From Tyto alba (taxonomy: Eukaryota > Chordata > Aves > Strigiformes > Tytonidae): DNA of 64,000 nucleotides. The stretch is taken from the NCBI RefSeq assembly GCF_018691265.1, contig NW_024881329.1, forward strand, positions 6,262,001-6,326,000, read 5' to 3'. This document shows, piece after piece, positions 22,791 to 35,912 of this stretch. The position numbers and the translations under genes were made by a program. The notes under the pieces are model-generated. The model was not told the origin of the DNA, searched no databases, and saw only the letters and a list, made by a program, of their open reading frames with translations. Each line of letters begins with the position of its first letter. Position 1 is the stretch's first letter.

Positions 22791-25700
22791 CATCAGTGCT
22801 GCAAATATTCAAAGAAACATAAAATTGTGGGAGATGAAAGAATAATGACAACTTGTGGGAGGAGCTTTGTTTTACTGAATAAGATTAAGGCCCAGCAGTA
22901 GTTCCTGCATTTAGATTTGTTTTATTTTGTATTGCTACAGTTGAGTTATAAAATATAGTCCAAATTGAGCATCTGATGTAAGGAAGATACTGAATACTGC
23001 TCTAAAATAATAAAGCCCACAAAATTGGTGTGGTCTATTTAAAAACAAAGCCAAACAACAACAAATAACCAAAAAGCACCTCTCACCTCCCAACCCATTT
23101 CTCTCAACTTTCATGAAGTACCACTTTGATCCTCAGGAAAGATTCAAAGATCATGATGGGAGTAAGGGAGTCAGTGAGTCACTTTAGGACTGTAAAGTGC
23201 CTGAATTAGTGTTGCTGTACAGGCACTGTATAAGCCCCCAGCAGGCAATTCCAGGTGTGCAAGTGAAGAATCGCCTTCCACTATTTCCATTGTTCGTAAG
23301 AGAATTTATATTCCTAGTTCAGATACCCAGTTAGATCCCTTGGCACTCTTTTGTTTTCTTCTGTGTCCTAGCATGTCCTTGAATGGGTCAGATAAGCCCT
23401 CTGGGTTTGGGTTTTGCCACTTGTAAAATAAAAGCAATGCTGATTCCTCTTTACAAGATTGTTTGAGATACACAAATAAAAACTGAGTCTCAGATGAGCA
23501 CAAACGTCAGTGCTGTATATCCTCCTATTTGAAGTTTGTGAGTTTTATGGTTACAGAGTGCAATATAGTATTCATAACAAACCAGAAAACTCATTAATAG
23601 CATATTTGTGCATATTATGTATAATAATGGAAGACAGAGGTCATCAGTAAGAAGTTCTGTAGGTCTTCAATGAAGATTTTTTTTCTACACCTCAGTTCAC
23701 AGAAAAACTAGATTTCTTATACTGTAAGAATTTCTGTTTACCCCATCAACAAATCTGCCTCAGACTATAAAAATTGGTATTAGTACAGCTGATTTAGAGC
23801 TGACTGTAGTGAATGGGAAACAGTCTTAGTAATCCTTGAATCTTTGTGACAACACCCAGCCCTGTTGGAGTCTGTATATGAAAGCCATTTCAGTTGTTCT
23901 AGTTGTAGAATATTTAAGAATAATGTGCTGACTGAATAAGATATATATTAAATGCATTTGAAAAATTGCAATTGTTTTCTCAAGAAAAGGTCGGCAAATG
24001 TTTGTGATCCATACTGGAATGACAAGTTGTAATCTCCCAGGCTTCTAAGGGTGTTGCAATTTGAGTGAATTTCTGACCTGTCAGGAGAGGGAAAAATTTC
24101 CAAGAGGAGATCTGTGGTAGTGCCTCCAACCAGAGAAGAGAGAGGGTAGTAAATGAAAGATTCCCTTTCAGGTTTGACAGTACTAGGGCTTCCCAATATC
24201 TCTGGCAGCTTAGCTCTTTAATTTGGAGCCATACTTGTACTTAGAGGAGCTGGAACATCTGGACTCTTATACAGCCAGTCAGTGAATTAATTGTAAAGCG
24301 TCGCGAACCATTTCTTCACATTATTTTTCCTTCTCTGCTGTGGACCTCCAGCTAAGGAGGGAGCCAACACTTGAGTCAAATATCTGCTCTTTTGCTCTGT
24401 TTTCTGTGTAATTGCTTGGCTGTGTCTCTGAAGGCTGTAGTTTGATCAAGACTGTACTTTAGATTTTTGATTCAGAGGCTCATCTGTGTTGCCAGTAATT
24501 CTTGTTGCATAGCACATTACTTTCCAAGATGGTTGAGATCCCCACCGATGCCCACTTATCTTTAGACTTGCTCTCCAGAGCTGGCTAGGCAAGCAGCAGT
24601 GCTCTCTGTTGTTGTCAGGAAAGAGCTTTTCCTTTTGTACCAGTTAAACCCTTTGACATGGTTGAGTTCTGCTGATGTCTTCATAGTAAGCAATCTAGGT
24701 TTTTGAAAAACAGTAAGTATAAGGACAGCTCGCTTCTTATTGGATTTAAAAGTATATCATAAGGCTGCACAGAGATGGGTTTGTGTTGGACCGAAATAGA
24801 ATTACTCATGTTCAAATATGTACTTAATGTTTTTAATAGGGCCCTGAGAGATGGTCTGATGAGTATTTAGCAATAGATTCACAACATTGTGATTCCATAT
24901 GAATCACCAAAAGGGTTTCTGCGTCACATATTGTCTACTTCCTGTTCTCCTTCAGAGCCTGTTAGGTGGTATGTTTAGAAAGTAATTTCTTGCTAAAGAG
25001 AGGAGGAGGAAGACGATGAAGGTTAAATAACTAGGACTGCTGAATAATTGCTCTAAAGTAATTGATACCCTATGGTCTGCTGAATAATTTGAAAATTTGG
25101 CCAATTAAAAAAACTAATATATACACATGATTTTAAAATGTAGCAGGTCCTCTGATTTCAGGTCCTAAATGTGAAAACTTAAAAATGAATTTTCAATGAT
25201 AGTAGCTTAAAGTGAAGGCGAGCACAAAACCTAATTTGCTTATTTTAATTCTTATTCTCAATCTTTTTAAAAAAGTTATTATTAGTATCTAATTACTCCT
25301 TACTCTTCTGAAAAGACTTCACTTTAGTGTATTTAGGATAAATGAAGTTCCAGTGATGATTGAAGAGGGTGGGCTTTGCTTTGTTTATAGGATCATGAAT
25401 TAGAAACTAATTGATCTAACTACTAAACCATAATTTGTGGTCTTTGTCAAACTTAAAGGAAGTGAAGCAATATTTTGGAAAATTGGTTTCACTTACTACA
25501 AAGAATCTTCCCTATTTTTTCTTTTAAAAATACTAACTGCTGTACTGATTAAAATCAGATATCCTGTTTCTAGTGCTTGGAAGCATCTATACAGCAATAC
25601 TGAAATGCAACAGGGCTAAATCTGGTTCAGTATACTTGGAAGCAGAACTTCAAAATTAGCCTCCTGTTGTCATTCGTGTGTCATTGAGTGAGCTGTTTAA

Positions 25701-26850
25701 CACATCTATGTCTGTTTCCATATCAGTAGATGTGCAAGAAATGTCCACTTTACTGTTATAAGAATGCAGAACTGCAAAGTAGTTTCCCCAAAGGTGCAAG
25801 ATATTACTGAAATGGGCATTATTAGATTCTTCTTGTTATTATTTGTTTACAACATGTAGAGTCTCCAACTAAAAGTAGAGCTCTTTTGAACTGAAGGTAT
25901 CTCTGCTGATAAGTTTACTTTCTAAATGGATAATGCAGACAAACATTGAGGACAGAATATATTTAATCCTCATGAGCTGATAGTAAATTGAGATCAAATT
26001 CATCCAGACTGATTACTGCGTTAAATCAGTCTCCATATTTATTATAAAATGTGGGATTTTAAAGGTTTAGATGTCCATCCTTCAGAAAAAACTAATCAAA
26101 GGACCTTTGAGTATGTGAATATGGGCCAGAGATTAATTGAGGTGTTTCCCTGAATGCTTGCATGAAAGTCCTGTGGTGAAGGACCACATGTGTGTTTGAA
26201 AAACTCCATCTTTAATAGGTTCATAACTTTTAAGACTAAAGGTTCCATAGTAATTATTTAGTGTGGCTTGCATAATGCAGGCATAGAAATGCCCCTAAAG
26301 TCCCCTAACTATGGCTAGACTAGAGGATATAACTCTGTAGGATGTAGCCTGACTGGAAAAATTTACAGTGATAGCAGATGCACCAGAATCTTTTGTTAAT
26401 TTGTTTTAGTGCTAATTTATCTCACTTATTAAGCTGTGTGCCATAATTCTAGTTTGAATTGGTTTAATCTAAGTTTACAGCCATAGTTGTCTATATGGTT
26501 GAAAAATCCTCTGTTATCATAACTTCTTTTCCATGTACATACTGCTAAATTCTGATCTAAAGTCTTCTTTTCTTCAACAAATTTGATGGAGTAAGCCACT
26601 TGTCTGCCTCACTGCAGAATGTGTTTTCTGTTATTTTAGTCTTTCTCATCTTTCGGTATTAACCTTCCATAATTGTAAAGCAATTCTATGGAGAGGTAGT
26701 AGTACTTCTGCTGTCACCAAGTCAATTCTAGTGAAAACTTTCCCTCTTTATTGTACATTGTGCAAATGCTTCTCCTCCTATAATGCTGATGCTTTTCTCA
26801 TGTAAGTGCTGCAGCTTTCTTACATACCATGTATTAGCTATGTTAGAAGT
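22791..26850. other. Non-coding AT-rich DNA
   Basis: No gene is seen. The palindrome AGTGAGTCACT at 23173-23183 contains an AP-1-type TGAGTCA core. An acidic-coding-looking purine run near 24998-25020 ends in a stop at once and has no context. No LINE tail is recognised. Confidence 0.5.
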
Positions 26851-26858
26851 ATACTGAT

Positions 26859-26878
26859 TGACTCAATAATATGAGTCA
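26859..26878. promoter_or_regulatory. Paired AP-1-type sites in inverted orientation
   Basis: TGACTCA (26859-26865) and TGAGTCA (26872-26878) are both perfect AP-1 (FOS/JUN) cores, facing each other across six bases. Two perfect cores this close are uncommon by chance, so an enhancer role is plausible. Nothing in the sequence identifies the target gene. Confidence 0.3.
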
Positions 26879-26884
26879 GTCATT

Positions 26885-28380
26885 TTGGGTCCTGGTTATG
26901 TTTGTTTTTCTGTAAAGCGTATTTGATCCCCATTTAAATAACATTATTTTTATCTTCTGTTAAGTCCAAAGGAATGCAGGTAACTACATAATATCTGGTG
27001 CTGCAAAGTCATAGTTGATTCTTCCTCACAGTACCCGAGTTTTTCTTCTTGCATTAAAATTGTATAAAATAATTTTGAGCATTTTGAGTTCAAAATAGTT
27101 ATAGTAGGCTATAAAAGTAATATGCTACACAAACTGAAAAGTTTTTCACCAAGTAGAGAAAATTGTCAGAGAAACAACTAATTGAGCTCTGCTCCTTTAC
27201 AGCTGTGTAATGCTATGCATAACTAAAAGCTCCTGTTAAATTAATTAATGATTTCAATTATGAACTTTTCTCCAAAATGTTATGATTCATATCAAGCTGA
27301 TAATGCAGTGACCTGGGAGTGTGAAATCTGTGTTATGTAGAGAGTCGCCAGTTAATTGATTCACAAATTATTTAAAGTTTGTTGCACCCAAGGGAGTGCT
27401 CAGATCCATGACAGCTATTTCTTAAAGTGTGCAAACTCTCTTTTTTCTTTTTAAGATTGTCTTGAGCTAACAAGCATGATAAAATGGTTGCAAGCCGGAT
27501 ATTGGCAGCTTGTAGTGTGCCAGTTAATGTATTCGAAGGATTTCTCTAGGGTTTTTTCCCCATACCACAGCAAACGCCTATATGAAAAAGAAACTTTACA
27601 GGTATTAACAAGAAAAGGTTAATGTCTTGTCCGGAAATGAACTTTATTCCATCTTTTTATACCAATTGCTTTTGTAATTTTGAATGTTTCTGTTAACTTT
27701 CCTTATCACCTGTTATCACACATTTCACTTCTGGTAATTGCAGAGTAACTCTTGTTTCCTGTTAAGAGAAATACTAATGAGTGTTTCTGAAAAAGCTTCT
27801 GAGGTTTAAAATTAAGGATATTTCATACAACATTGTAGTAGGCAGCAGTTTCACAGTACAGAGGAGTAGTAATTCTGCCAACCTGTATTCCAGAATTTAA
27901 ACTTATAAAATCCTGTATTTCACTGACTTTGTCATGCCTTTATATGTACAGAAGCTTGAACAAGAAGCCTTCTCACTTGCTATGGATACATGGAGACAGG
28001 AAGGGATGTTCAGTCTAATTCTGTCTGATTTTAACATCTTAGTGCATGAGTTTCACAACAATTAAAAATTGAAATGTACAAAGAATCATATAGAGGGAGA
28101 CATTAAAATAAGTTAAAGTACTGTTAATATTTTATAAACCTTTATTAATTTTTTATAAATGTTATTAAATCTCAGTTGAGTTGACTTCAGTGTCATATAA
28201 AATGACCGCTTTCACAAATCCTTCTGTGAGCTCAAGTTCTTTACTGAAGGGTCCAGAAGGACTTCATATGGCTCCTTGGGTCTGAGGAGAGACCTAAGAG
28301 TTTGAGGCATGTTGGGAGAGGTATGTCTTGCTCTGAAGTTCCTGTGATTGGAGTATTAGCAATCAGTAATATTGCATTGA
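26885..28380. other. Non-coding DNA, part looks high-complexity
   Basis: No gene or repeat is recognised. The segment 27190-27430 is free of simple repeats and has several TAAT and AATTA homeodomain-type cores (for example near 27240-27260). It may be conserved non-coding DNA. Confidence 0.45.
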
Positions 28381-28409
28381 TTTTTTTTTTTCTTTTTTTT
28401 TTTTTTTTT
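28381..28409. repeat. Poly-T tract
   Basis: T11, a single C, then T17. It could be the tail of an unrecognised minus-strand retrocopy, but the flanks show no gene-like sequence. Confidence 0.85.
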
Positions 28410-28899
28410 ACTATGAAAAGATTTGGGATTGCACTAAAGTAGAAAATTATTTTAGGTAGTGGCAGTTAAATACTATAGCAAAGAAAATCATGGTAGTGAT
28501 TAGCTATTCCCATTGTCTTTCTCACTCTTGGATTATTTTCCCTACCCAAAGATTTAGTTCTCTCAATTACCAGTTTCCTGTTCCTGGTTTTGTATTTCTG
28601 TTAAAAATAGTTGGGTCAACTCTCCTCTGTTATTTAGACAAAACAAAACAATTAAAAATAAAAGTGCATCTCTTGTTATGAAGTTGCAGATTCCTGCAGG
28701 GCCATGAGAAGCTGCCTTGAAAGAGAGCAACTTTAAACTAATATCTGTATTGTAGGAAAAAATACCATTTCAAATAGCGAGTGACTGCTTCTGTTTCCTA
28801 AAATTAAGGAGCCTATAATCTCAGCACCATTAACAAGTGCTGTCATTCAGATACACAGTGTCTGGCTGATTTAAATAAAATGAAATGAAGATAGTTGTT

Positions 28900-29540
28900 T
28901 CTGGTCCCTTGGCTTCACTCATTGCCATAAACATATGCTCTGCGTCCCGCTTCTTTCCATCTTATTTATGACTTTAATTTGTTGTGTGGGCTGCGCTAGA
29001 AATTAAATTTAATACAATTCTCCAAGGGACCCTGTCATATAATAACATGGTAATTTCTGTGTATCCTTTTGAAAAATGAGGAAATTAATTCTTCCTGACA
29101 TGTTCTAATTATTCCAGTGTGAACGGCAAATCCGTTTTTCCCAGCCCCTGAAGTGTTATAGGCAAATGGCTGCTGTTCAAAGCTGAGGTGCTAATGCTGA
29201 CCAGCAGTGCGTTTAATTTGAAACATGAGCAGACACCTTTCAACACACCTTTGTAATATTGGAGTACTTTACAGAAATTAATTCACTACTTATTTGGCAG
29301 CTTAGCCTGGGGGTTATAGTTTTTATTCATCAATACTATAGTCATGTTAGCACAATGTTTCCTGTTTCCTCTAGTGCTGTGTGCCTGTGCTGCAAAATAC
29401 AAATTCAGAAGGGAGCAATGGTTAGTTTTAACGTACATATTTTTAAAGTGGGGACGCGGGTACCACAGCACTAATGATTCTGTGTTGCGGCATGTTTACA
29501 GTTTGGAGAGAGGTATTATAAGGTCTTCAGTGTTGAGTTA
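28900..29540. promoter_or_regulatory. Candidate conserved non-coding element
   Basis: This block is free of simple repeats, more complex and somewhat less AT-rich than its flanks. It keeps several CpGs (for example around 28943-28950 and 29124-29134) in an otherwise CpG-poor window, and it has homeodomain-type AATTA cores (near 29278). Overlapping short ORFs on both strands (29259-29541) show no protein character. These are the usual looks of deeply conserved developmental enhancers; whether it is conserved cannot be seen here. Confidence 0.3.
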
Positions 29541-29979
29541 ATTACATACTGTGGTTAACACTTTCAACAGAAATTACAGGGAAGAAATTATTTGAACCAA
29601 CTTCCTGTGAAATAGCTCTTCCACTCAGATGCTGGCCTCTGTTGTGACAATCTGATGCCTGCTTCCATTTCTACTACATTGTTGAGTTCTAACTAAACCC
29701 AGAATGCATATGCTGTAACTTCAGAATTCCATAATATACTTGGCATAGGTAGATTTTTGCCAAGGAGAAGGCAATGAATTATCAGTATAGGCACTGAAAC
29801 TCACATGAACGATTCTGGGCATTTATGACTTTTGATATGTTGCCTTTGGGAATTTCTATTTTAGTATGTTCATTTTGCACAGGACTGCCAAGTGAAGTCC
29901 TTCAAGAGTCCCAGCTTTGTAATACACAGATGTTGTCTTTGTTAAGTGTTCTTTCAGAATTCAGATGCATGGAAGTATA

Positions 29980-30570
29980 AAAGAAATTTTAACTATTCCA
30001 AGAAACAGAATTTGACAGAAGGCACCAAGAGGAAGAGTCTGGAATAGTTAAGACTTCATTTACAGCTTTTCAGCCATAGATGTTAAGAAGAAAAGATAGT
30101 TTTCAGAGACGTTGAAGAACCGGAATGAAGAATTGTCCAAAAACACTTGCTAACTGCAATATCTGTAGGGAAAAACAGGGTGAAGTTTGTGGAGGTATCA
30201 GTTAAGGCAGTAAGGGCATGAGATCCACCAGGCTCAGCCAAGGGAAAAGAACTGAAATCTGCGTTTCTGCCAAAAGAGGGGAAGTAGGTCTATGAAAGGT
30301 GAAAAGGAACAGTGGTTGCCTGAAATGAGGTGGAGAGCTGTGAGAGAAGGATATCAGCTAAGACTAGAGAAGACCAGATCAGGTTGGAAGTCATTATGTA
30401 TTTGAGTGGAGCAATTGCAGTAGGTGAAAAGGACAGAAAAGACATTTGAGGGGATCTGAGAATATTAGGACAGAGACCAAAGGCAGAGTTGTTGAGGAAC
30501 CTTGTAAATATAAAGAAGCTAATTGGTTATCAAGTCATAGGAAACATACAGAAACAAAGAAAGTTTATTT
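29980..30570 (+). other. Purine-rich strand-asymmetric segment of unknown origin
   Basis: For about 600 bases the plus strand is markedly rich in A and G (many GAAG, GGAAA and AGAG strings), unlike the balanced flanks. Such asymmetry is seen in transcribed or retro-element-derived DNA. No frame stays open, no LTR, primer-binding site or domain is visible, and I cannot name a source. Confidence 0.35.
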
Positions 30571-30965
30571 TATGACAAGGGCACCAAATGCTAAAGTAAA
30601 AAAATAATCTTCTTTTTACACATTGGTTTAGTTTTTGCTAACAGGACAAGGAGACAATGTTAGAGCAATGATTAGAATTACTGGACCACACCTTATTATG
30701 AAAGTCTTTATATAATGTCCTTTCTGTAATAAGTACTTAACTGAAGAATGTGTTGTTCTCACTCTGAGTAGTTATTTACACTGAAATCTCTGAATACAGT
30801 AAGAGAAGAAAAAAATCTTATATATGACTTTCATAAAGAGAGGTTTTAAGGCGTACTTGAAATTTCTTTCTGACCAATTCCTAGGAGGTTTGAATTTTTT
30901 GAGGAGACCCTGTTAGTGTTGTATTGTCACAAATAGTCCGTGCATCCTTGCTCAACAGACTTTGT

Positions 30966-31563
30966 TCAAGGAGGTTCAAAATGCAATCTAAATACTTCGA
31001 CTACTGGATCTAGTTTTAATTTGAAAAAGTAAATTTTGGCATTAGGATTTTCACTATAAAGGCTAAATTCTCCCTGTGGATCTATGTGCTGGAAGAAGAA
31101 ATTGCTTCCAAAAGGCTGGCAATCTTGTGAATAACTCCAGTGATAAAATATGTAAGGCGGTGGTCTGAGCATCTGAATAACAAAATGGAAGGAGAGTATA
31201 GCTCCATCAAAAAAAGGATGAGCACATAAAACTTGGATGTTGGTTCTGGGCACCCAGGACTCAGTCAAGTCTGTGACCCACTGAGGTATGTTTTGTCGCA
31301 TAAGTTAGTAGGTAAAGGGCAGAAAACATAAGGCAACACAAACTACGGATATAGAAGCAGTATTCCTCAAAGGAGTGTTACTGGTTCAGTGGAGCTAGTG
31401 TGTTTGTAGCAGCCACAGGAATTATGAGAGGCATTGGTATAGTCCTCAAGAATGTTACCGCTGCATCATTTTTGTATGCCAAAAGGAGCTGCAACATGAA
31501 GGTACCTTCTTTTTCCCAGAACCAGAGAGATCTCATGGATATGGAGAGATCTTGCAATGCCAC
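30966..31563 (-). other. Two adjacent minus-strand ORFs, unrecognised, doubtful
   Basis: On the minus strand a 61-codon frame (31563-31378) is followed by an ATG-started 111-codon frame (31301-30966). The second is rich in Trp, Phe, Pro and Gln and reads less like random AT-rich translation than most frames here. I recognise no family. The region lies between the purine-rich segment and a CR1 tail, so both may be parts of decayed repeats. There is no splice context, and I do not call a gene. Confidence 0.2.
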
Positions 31564-32032
31564 CTAGATCTCTCATTTCCACAGCCTGCCTGCGTGTAGC
31601 TATTGCAAGCACGGCAGTGGAAGCTGTGGCCAGCTGTCTGCAGTCTTATAACATCTGCTGCTGTCTGAAAGCCTGGTTCAGATTCCAGTCTATACATCAG
31701 GATTAGACATGTTCCTCATAATTCAGTATACTCTCCAGTGTCATCCTCTGCATCTTCACCAAAACCTTCAAGGCTTTGTATACAATGGTTCTGCAGTGGT
31801 ACATTTACTGGAGACTAGAGAGTATGGTACGAGGAATATTATAAATGAATCTATTTTTCTGTGGTCCACTGTATTCACAGTGATAATATTCATAGTACTC
31901 TGTGCAGAACTTCAGAATACAAACCCCTGTCATTCGGGTAGTATTTAGTACCTTGGCTGCTATGCACTCACATCCATCACAGTGTCTTAGTGCTTTTCAG
32001 TCACATTTGTCTGATATTTGCCTCATGATGAA

Positions 32033-32275
32033 GATCGTAGGATAATTCAGGTTCAGAGGGACTTCAAGAGATCTCTAGTCCAACCTCCTGCTAGGAGCAG
32101 GGTCAATTGTGAGGTCTGACCAGGTTACTCAGGGGTTTATCCAGGTGGGTCTTCAGAAACCTCCAAGGATAGAGACAGTGCTACCTCCCTGGGCAGTCTG
32201 TCCCACTGCTTGTCTCTCTTAATGGTGAAAAAGGTTTTCCTCATGTTCACTTTGAAGCTTTCTTGTTTCAACTCT
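32033..32275 (-). mobile_element. CR1 LINE 3' end fragment, minus strand
   Basis: The element's 3' terminus lies at about 32033 and it reads leftwards. The plus strand gives, in order, a decayed terminal ATTCT-type repeat, GGTTCAGAGGGACTT, TCTAGTCCAACCTCCTGCT, GACCAGGTTACTCAGGGG, CCTCCAAGGATAGAGACAG, CCTCCCTGGGCAGTCTGT and GGTTTTCCTCATGTTCA. These match, as remembered, successive parts of the avian CR1 3' untranslated region in antisense. The copy is 5'-truncated, as is usual for CR1, and keeps no coding part. It is the strongest evidence that the host is a bird or close relative. Confidence 0.92.
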
Positions 32276-35200
32276 GCTCTTTGCAACACAGCTTAGAAGA
32301 GCTACAAAACTGATTATTTAGGTGGTAATATATGATAATTCTTTTAAAAAACTGGTTGCCTTAGTGACCAGCCATATACAGCAACTTCTCTGCAGTCCCT
32401 CCTGCCTTAGTTTTTTTCACTGATACCTCTAGGTATAGCTTGGTCTAATCTCTCTCTTTTGCTATAAGATCTCTTTTCAGTGGGGAAACCCCTCAGCTTG
32501 AATTCTGCAGTAATCATTTTGGTTTCCACCTAAACGTTAAACGTAAAAAGGCAAACCTAAGTTCCAACAATGAACAACAGATGCTTAATGCTTAGCAACA
32601 AAACTTAGCTAGTAAGGGTGGTGCCTCTGAAAGTTAGCGTCTGAAGGGTGATTCTCTTCCTGCTATGCTTTATGGTAAGGCTTCCAATATTGGATTACAC
32701 AGAAAATAAGCGTTTGTATTTAGTCTGGGCTCATGACCTTTAGTTTTTGAGCCCTCTTTTCTCTCTGTACTAGTAAATGCTGATTTCATCATTTGTTAGT
32801 GGTTTGCCTTTTTTTTTTTTTTTTTTTTTGTCCTACTCCTGGGGCTGGGTTGCAAAGGAAAGATTTAATTAGAAATGGAACCTGTCATCCCAAAGGTCTC
32901 TGATTTGAATGAAGCCAAGTAAATAATAGCCTATATTTGTTACAGTTTGACAGTTAGGTTCTCTGTGTTATGTTAATAGACGGTTCAAATCCACAAAGGT
33001 GTCCACAGGGCTAGGCTCATGGTTACTGGCATTACTTGATAGCTTTTTGGCAGCTTCAGGAATCGAATGAGGCTTGGAATGGAAATGGCACTTGATCTGT
33101 CTGCCCACTCCTGACATTCACTTCTTCTGGGTCGGGGTCAAAGCAGCTTGGTGGGGTAATGTGAAGAGGCCTGCGTGGCCAGTGGAGTGTCTGTTCTGTG
33201 GATAAATGGAGCCCTTTCAGTTTCTGAGGCTGTCAACCTGGCGTGAGCGCTAAATTTACTTGTGGGCAGAAAACAGAAAAGAAAGCAAGACTACCACATC
33301 TGTGTTGAAAGGTCTCTTGTTCATCTGAAGAAGGAAGCAATGTAGGAAACGGAGGAGGCAAGGTCTGAATAATTGGATTTTCTGGGCTAGAAACGCAGTA
33401 ATTTCTCTAGCAGATGAATGAAGAGTTGTTTGTCAGTTTTTTCCCCTAATTATCTTGAGTTCATTGTAGATATTTTCTGGGGCAAACCTTTTTTCTGTTT
33501 ATCCAAGAGACATCGCTGACTGAATAATCAATAAGCCTTTTTCTTCTTCATCTATTCAAGCATAAGACTGAGATTATTGAGTGAAAGAAAAGGGGGTCAC
33601 CATCACAAATATTTTAGGACTATTGACAGTCTTTCTCTAGTAGGTACTTGAGGGGAAAAAGAGAATGCTCGAAGGTCTACTGATATTCTCTTAACGATTA
33701 ATACTTTTGGTGATACAGGTTTATAAATATGATTATAGAACTAAGACACCCAAAACATTAGTATTGAGATGTCAGAATTAAAATGGTTATACTATAAGAC
33801 ATACATATACACTCACTCCCTGATTTTTTTCCTCTTCATTCTTAAATTATGTTCCTTCTCCTTTATTCTATCACAGTTTTTATTCCTCTTGTCTTTTTAA
33901 TTGATTTGATTCATCTTTTAAATGGATATAAAACATTAAAAGCAATGGTTTTATAAACAAAATTGGACAAAATAATCCAAATAGCACACTCAGACATTTC
34001 AAGCAGAAGTCTCTGAATTTATGATTCTTTTTTTTAAAAATACGTATCTTACAAATTGTAGCATTGTTATAAATTCTAAAATTGCTCTTCACTCCTAAAT
34101 CCATCTTCGCATTACATTGACAAATATTTCAAGTAGTGAAATTAAAATGTAGAAGAAATTAAATAGAAAATTATTTGGCTTTTCAGAGAGCATTGAAAAA
34201 AATCTTCTAAGCAGCTATCATTTTTCCTATCACTTCAGCCACTGCAGCTTTTTCTTAAAAAAAGTATTATTTAAAGTAATACTGGCATTTTATTCCATGA
34301 TAAATATTTATGTTTTGCACATTTTCAATATAAAAGTGTCTTACATACGAAGTTATCAGAAATCAGATGGAAGCAGAAACATTATTTGCTACTTGTCTTG
34401 CAGCAAGATGCAGAAGTGGATACACTTGCGCTTATGATGTATCGCTCTTGCTGACTTCTGTCTTCATTGTGAGAGCTCCAATTCCCCCATTTTCCTGGCC
34501 CCTGTGATGGCCAGTCTGACACTTCTTTTACCTGGTTTCTGCTGCAGCTGCTGGAACTTTGTATCACACCGTCCCTGACTGTGGCCACTCAAGTGCCCTT
34601 TCTTACCACGTTGGCTCGATGTCCCAAACTCACCTGTCACTAAATTTATACAGCGTTTGCATTATTCCCTTTTGGTCGCTGAGCTATACTCTTCCCCGAG
34701 TGTGAATGGGCATGGCCTTTTCTTTAATTCTGTGTCACAGTGCTATGTTATTTTTCTGCATTATTTTAGCAAAGAATTCAATTTTGGATTTGTGCCGCTG
34801 GCAACCCTGACCTTAGTGATGATTGAACATGCTGAAGACATTTTCAAAATCTATGAAATTATGCAGTAGAAATACGAGCAGTAGAATACATTAGTTTTAG
34901 ATCATATTTATTTGCTGAATGGATAGTGCAGAAGTGGCTTCACATTTTGCAGTGACTGATTTAAAAACACTCTCCCTCTGCAAATAAAAACTAGTCATAT
35001 GGAGTTCATTTAGTTACTGTGGCAAGAGGTGTACAGTGGGCAGAATGGATGTAAAAGCGTTAGATAAGGGTTCATAATATTATGGCAAAATTCTAAGCAT
35101 ATTAATTTTCCACATACCTTGTTCTTAGAGAATAAATGACTTCTCTGTTTCTGAGAGAACTTTATCTTGCCGAAATAATTTTATAGGGTACTAAAATTAT

Positions 35201-35700
35201 CCTAACAGAAATGATTGTCAGAATGCATTGGACTAATGCTTATGGTTATTAGTGTTTATTGTTAATGATAAAAAAAAAAAAAAAAGTTAATATAGAAAGT
35301 GTTAGAATAGCAGGAGAAATTTGGGGAAATTCAACTTGGTCCTGAACCAAGCTAGGACTGGGTAAGTGCTTGGCTGGAGCTAGGGAAGGCCTCGCAGTGT
35401 GACGTTCTTGGCCTCTGCCCAGCTCGGTCTGCTGTTGAGGAACATATCCCAAAGGGAAGGGGAAAGTCAGGGAGAAAACTGTCCATGGCTCTTCCTTCCT
35501 TAAACTGCTCCAGCCCAAGTGCCCTCTCTGCCTGTCAGCTGTCGTGTGGGAGAGAAGTGGTGCTGGTTCCACATGAGTTAGAACCTGAAATCACATTTTA
35601 CATCAATAATCTGCGGGAAAGTCGATCCTCCTTAAAATCCAACTGAGAAATAGATAGCAATACTTTTGTTCAGCATTACTAAATTGTGTCCGTTTTACAT
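32276..35700. other. Non-coding DNA, nothing recognised
   Basis: No gene is seen. A T21 run lies at 32809-32829. The segment 33060-33260 is less AT-rich and holds several CpGs, and a mildly GC-richer patch lies at 35340-35560 with an unremarkable minus-strand ORF (35572-35249). No known repeat is identified. Confidence 0.5.
32809..32829. repeat. T21 homopolymer
   Basis: Twenty-one uninterrupted T follow TTTGCC. It is a simple repeat with no gene-like sequence beside it. Confidence 0.9.
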
Positions 35701-35705
35701 TTGTG

Positions 35706-35724
35706 CACACACACACACACACAC
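35706..35724. repeat. CA dinucleotide microsatellite
   Basis: Nine and a half CA units, followed by TCGCATGCACAC. It is probably length-variable. Confidence 0.9.
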
Positions 35725-35912
35725 TCGCATGCACCTGAGTATGTGCCTTGAACCAGTTGTGACCCCTTTGAAAATGTGTTAGTAATAATAAGATTGTGGT
35801 AAAACAAGTTGCTTAAACAGACAAACAGTAAGATATGAGAAAATGTATGGTATACACCTATAGTATAACTGCTTACACAGATAGGGGAACATGAATTGAA
35901 CGTTATGTACAT

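Noticed and set aside
24998..25026. Purine run coding an acidic Glu/Asp tail before a stop
   Set aside because: No upstream frame or parent gene recognised; a GAG/GAA run gives this by chance.
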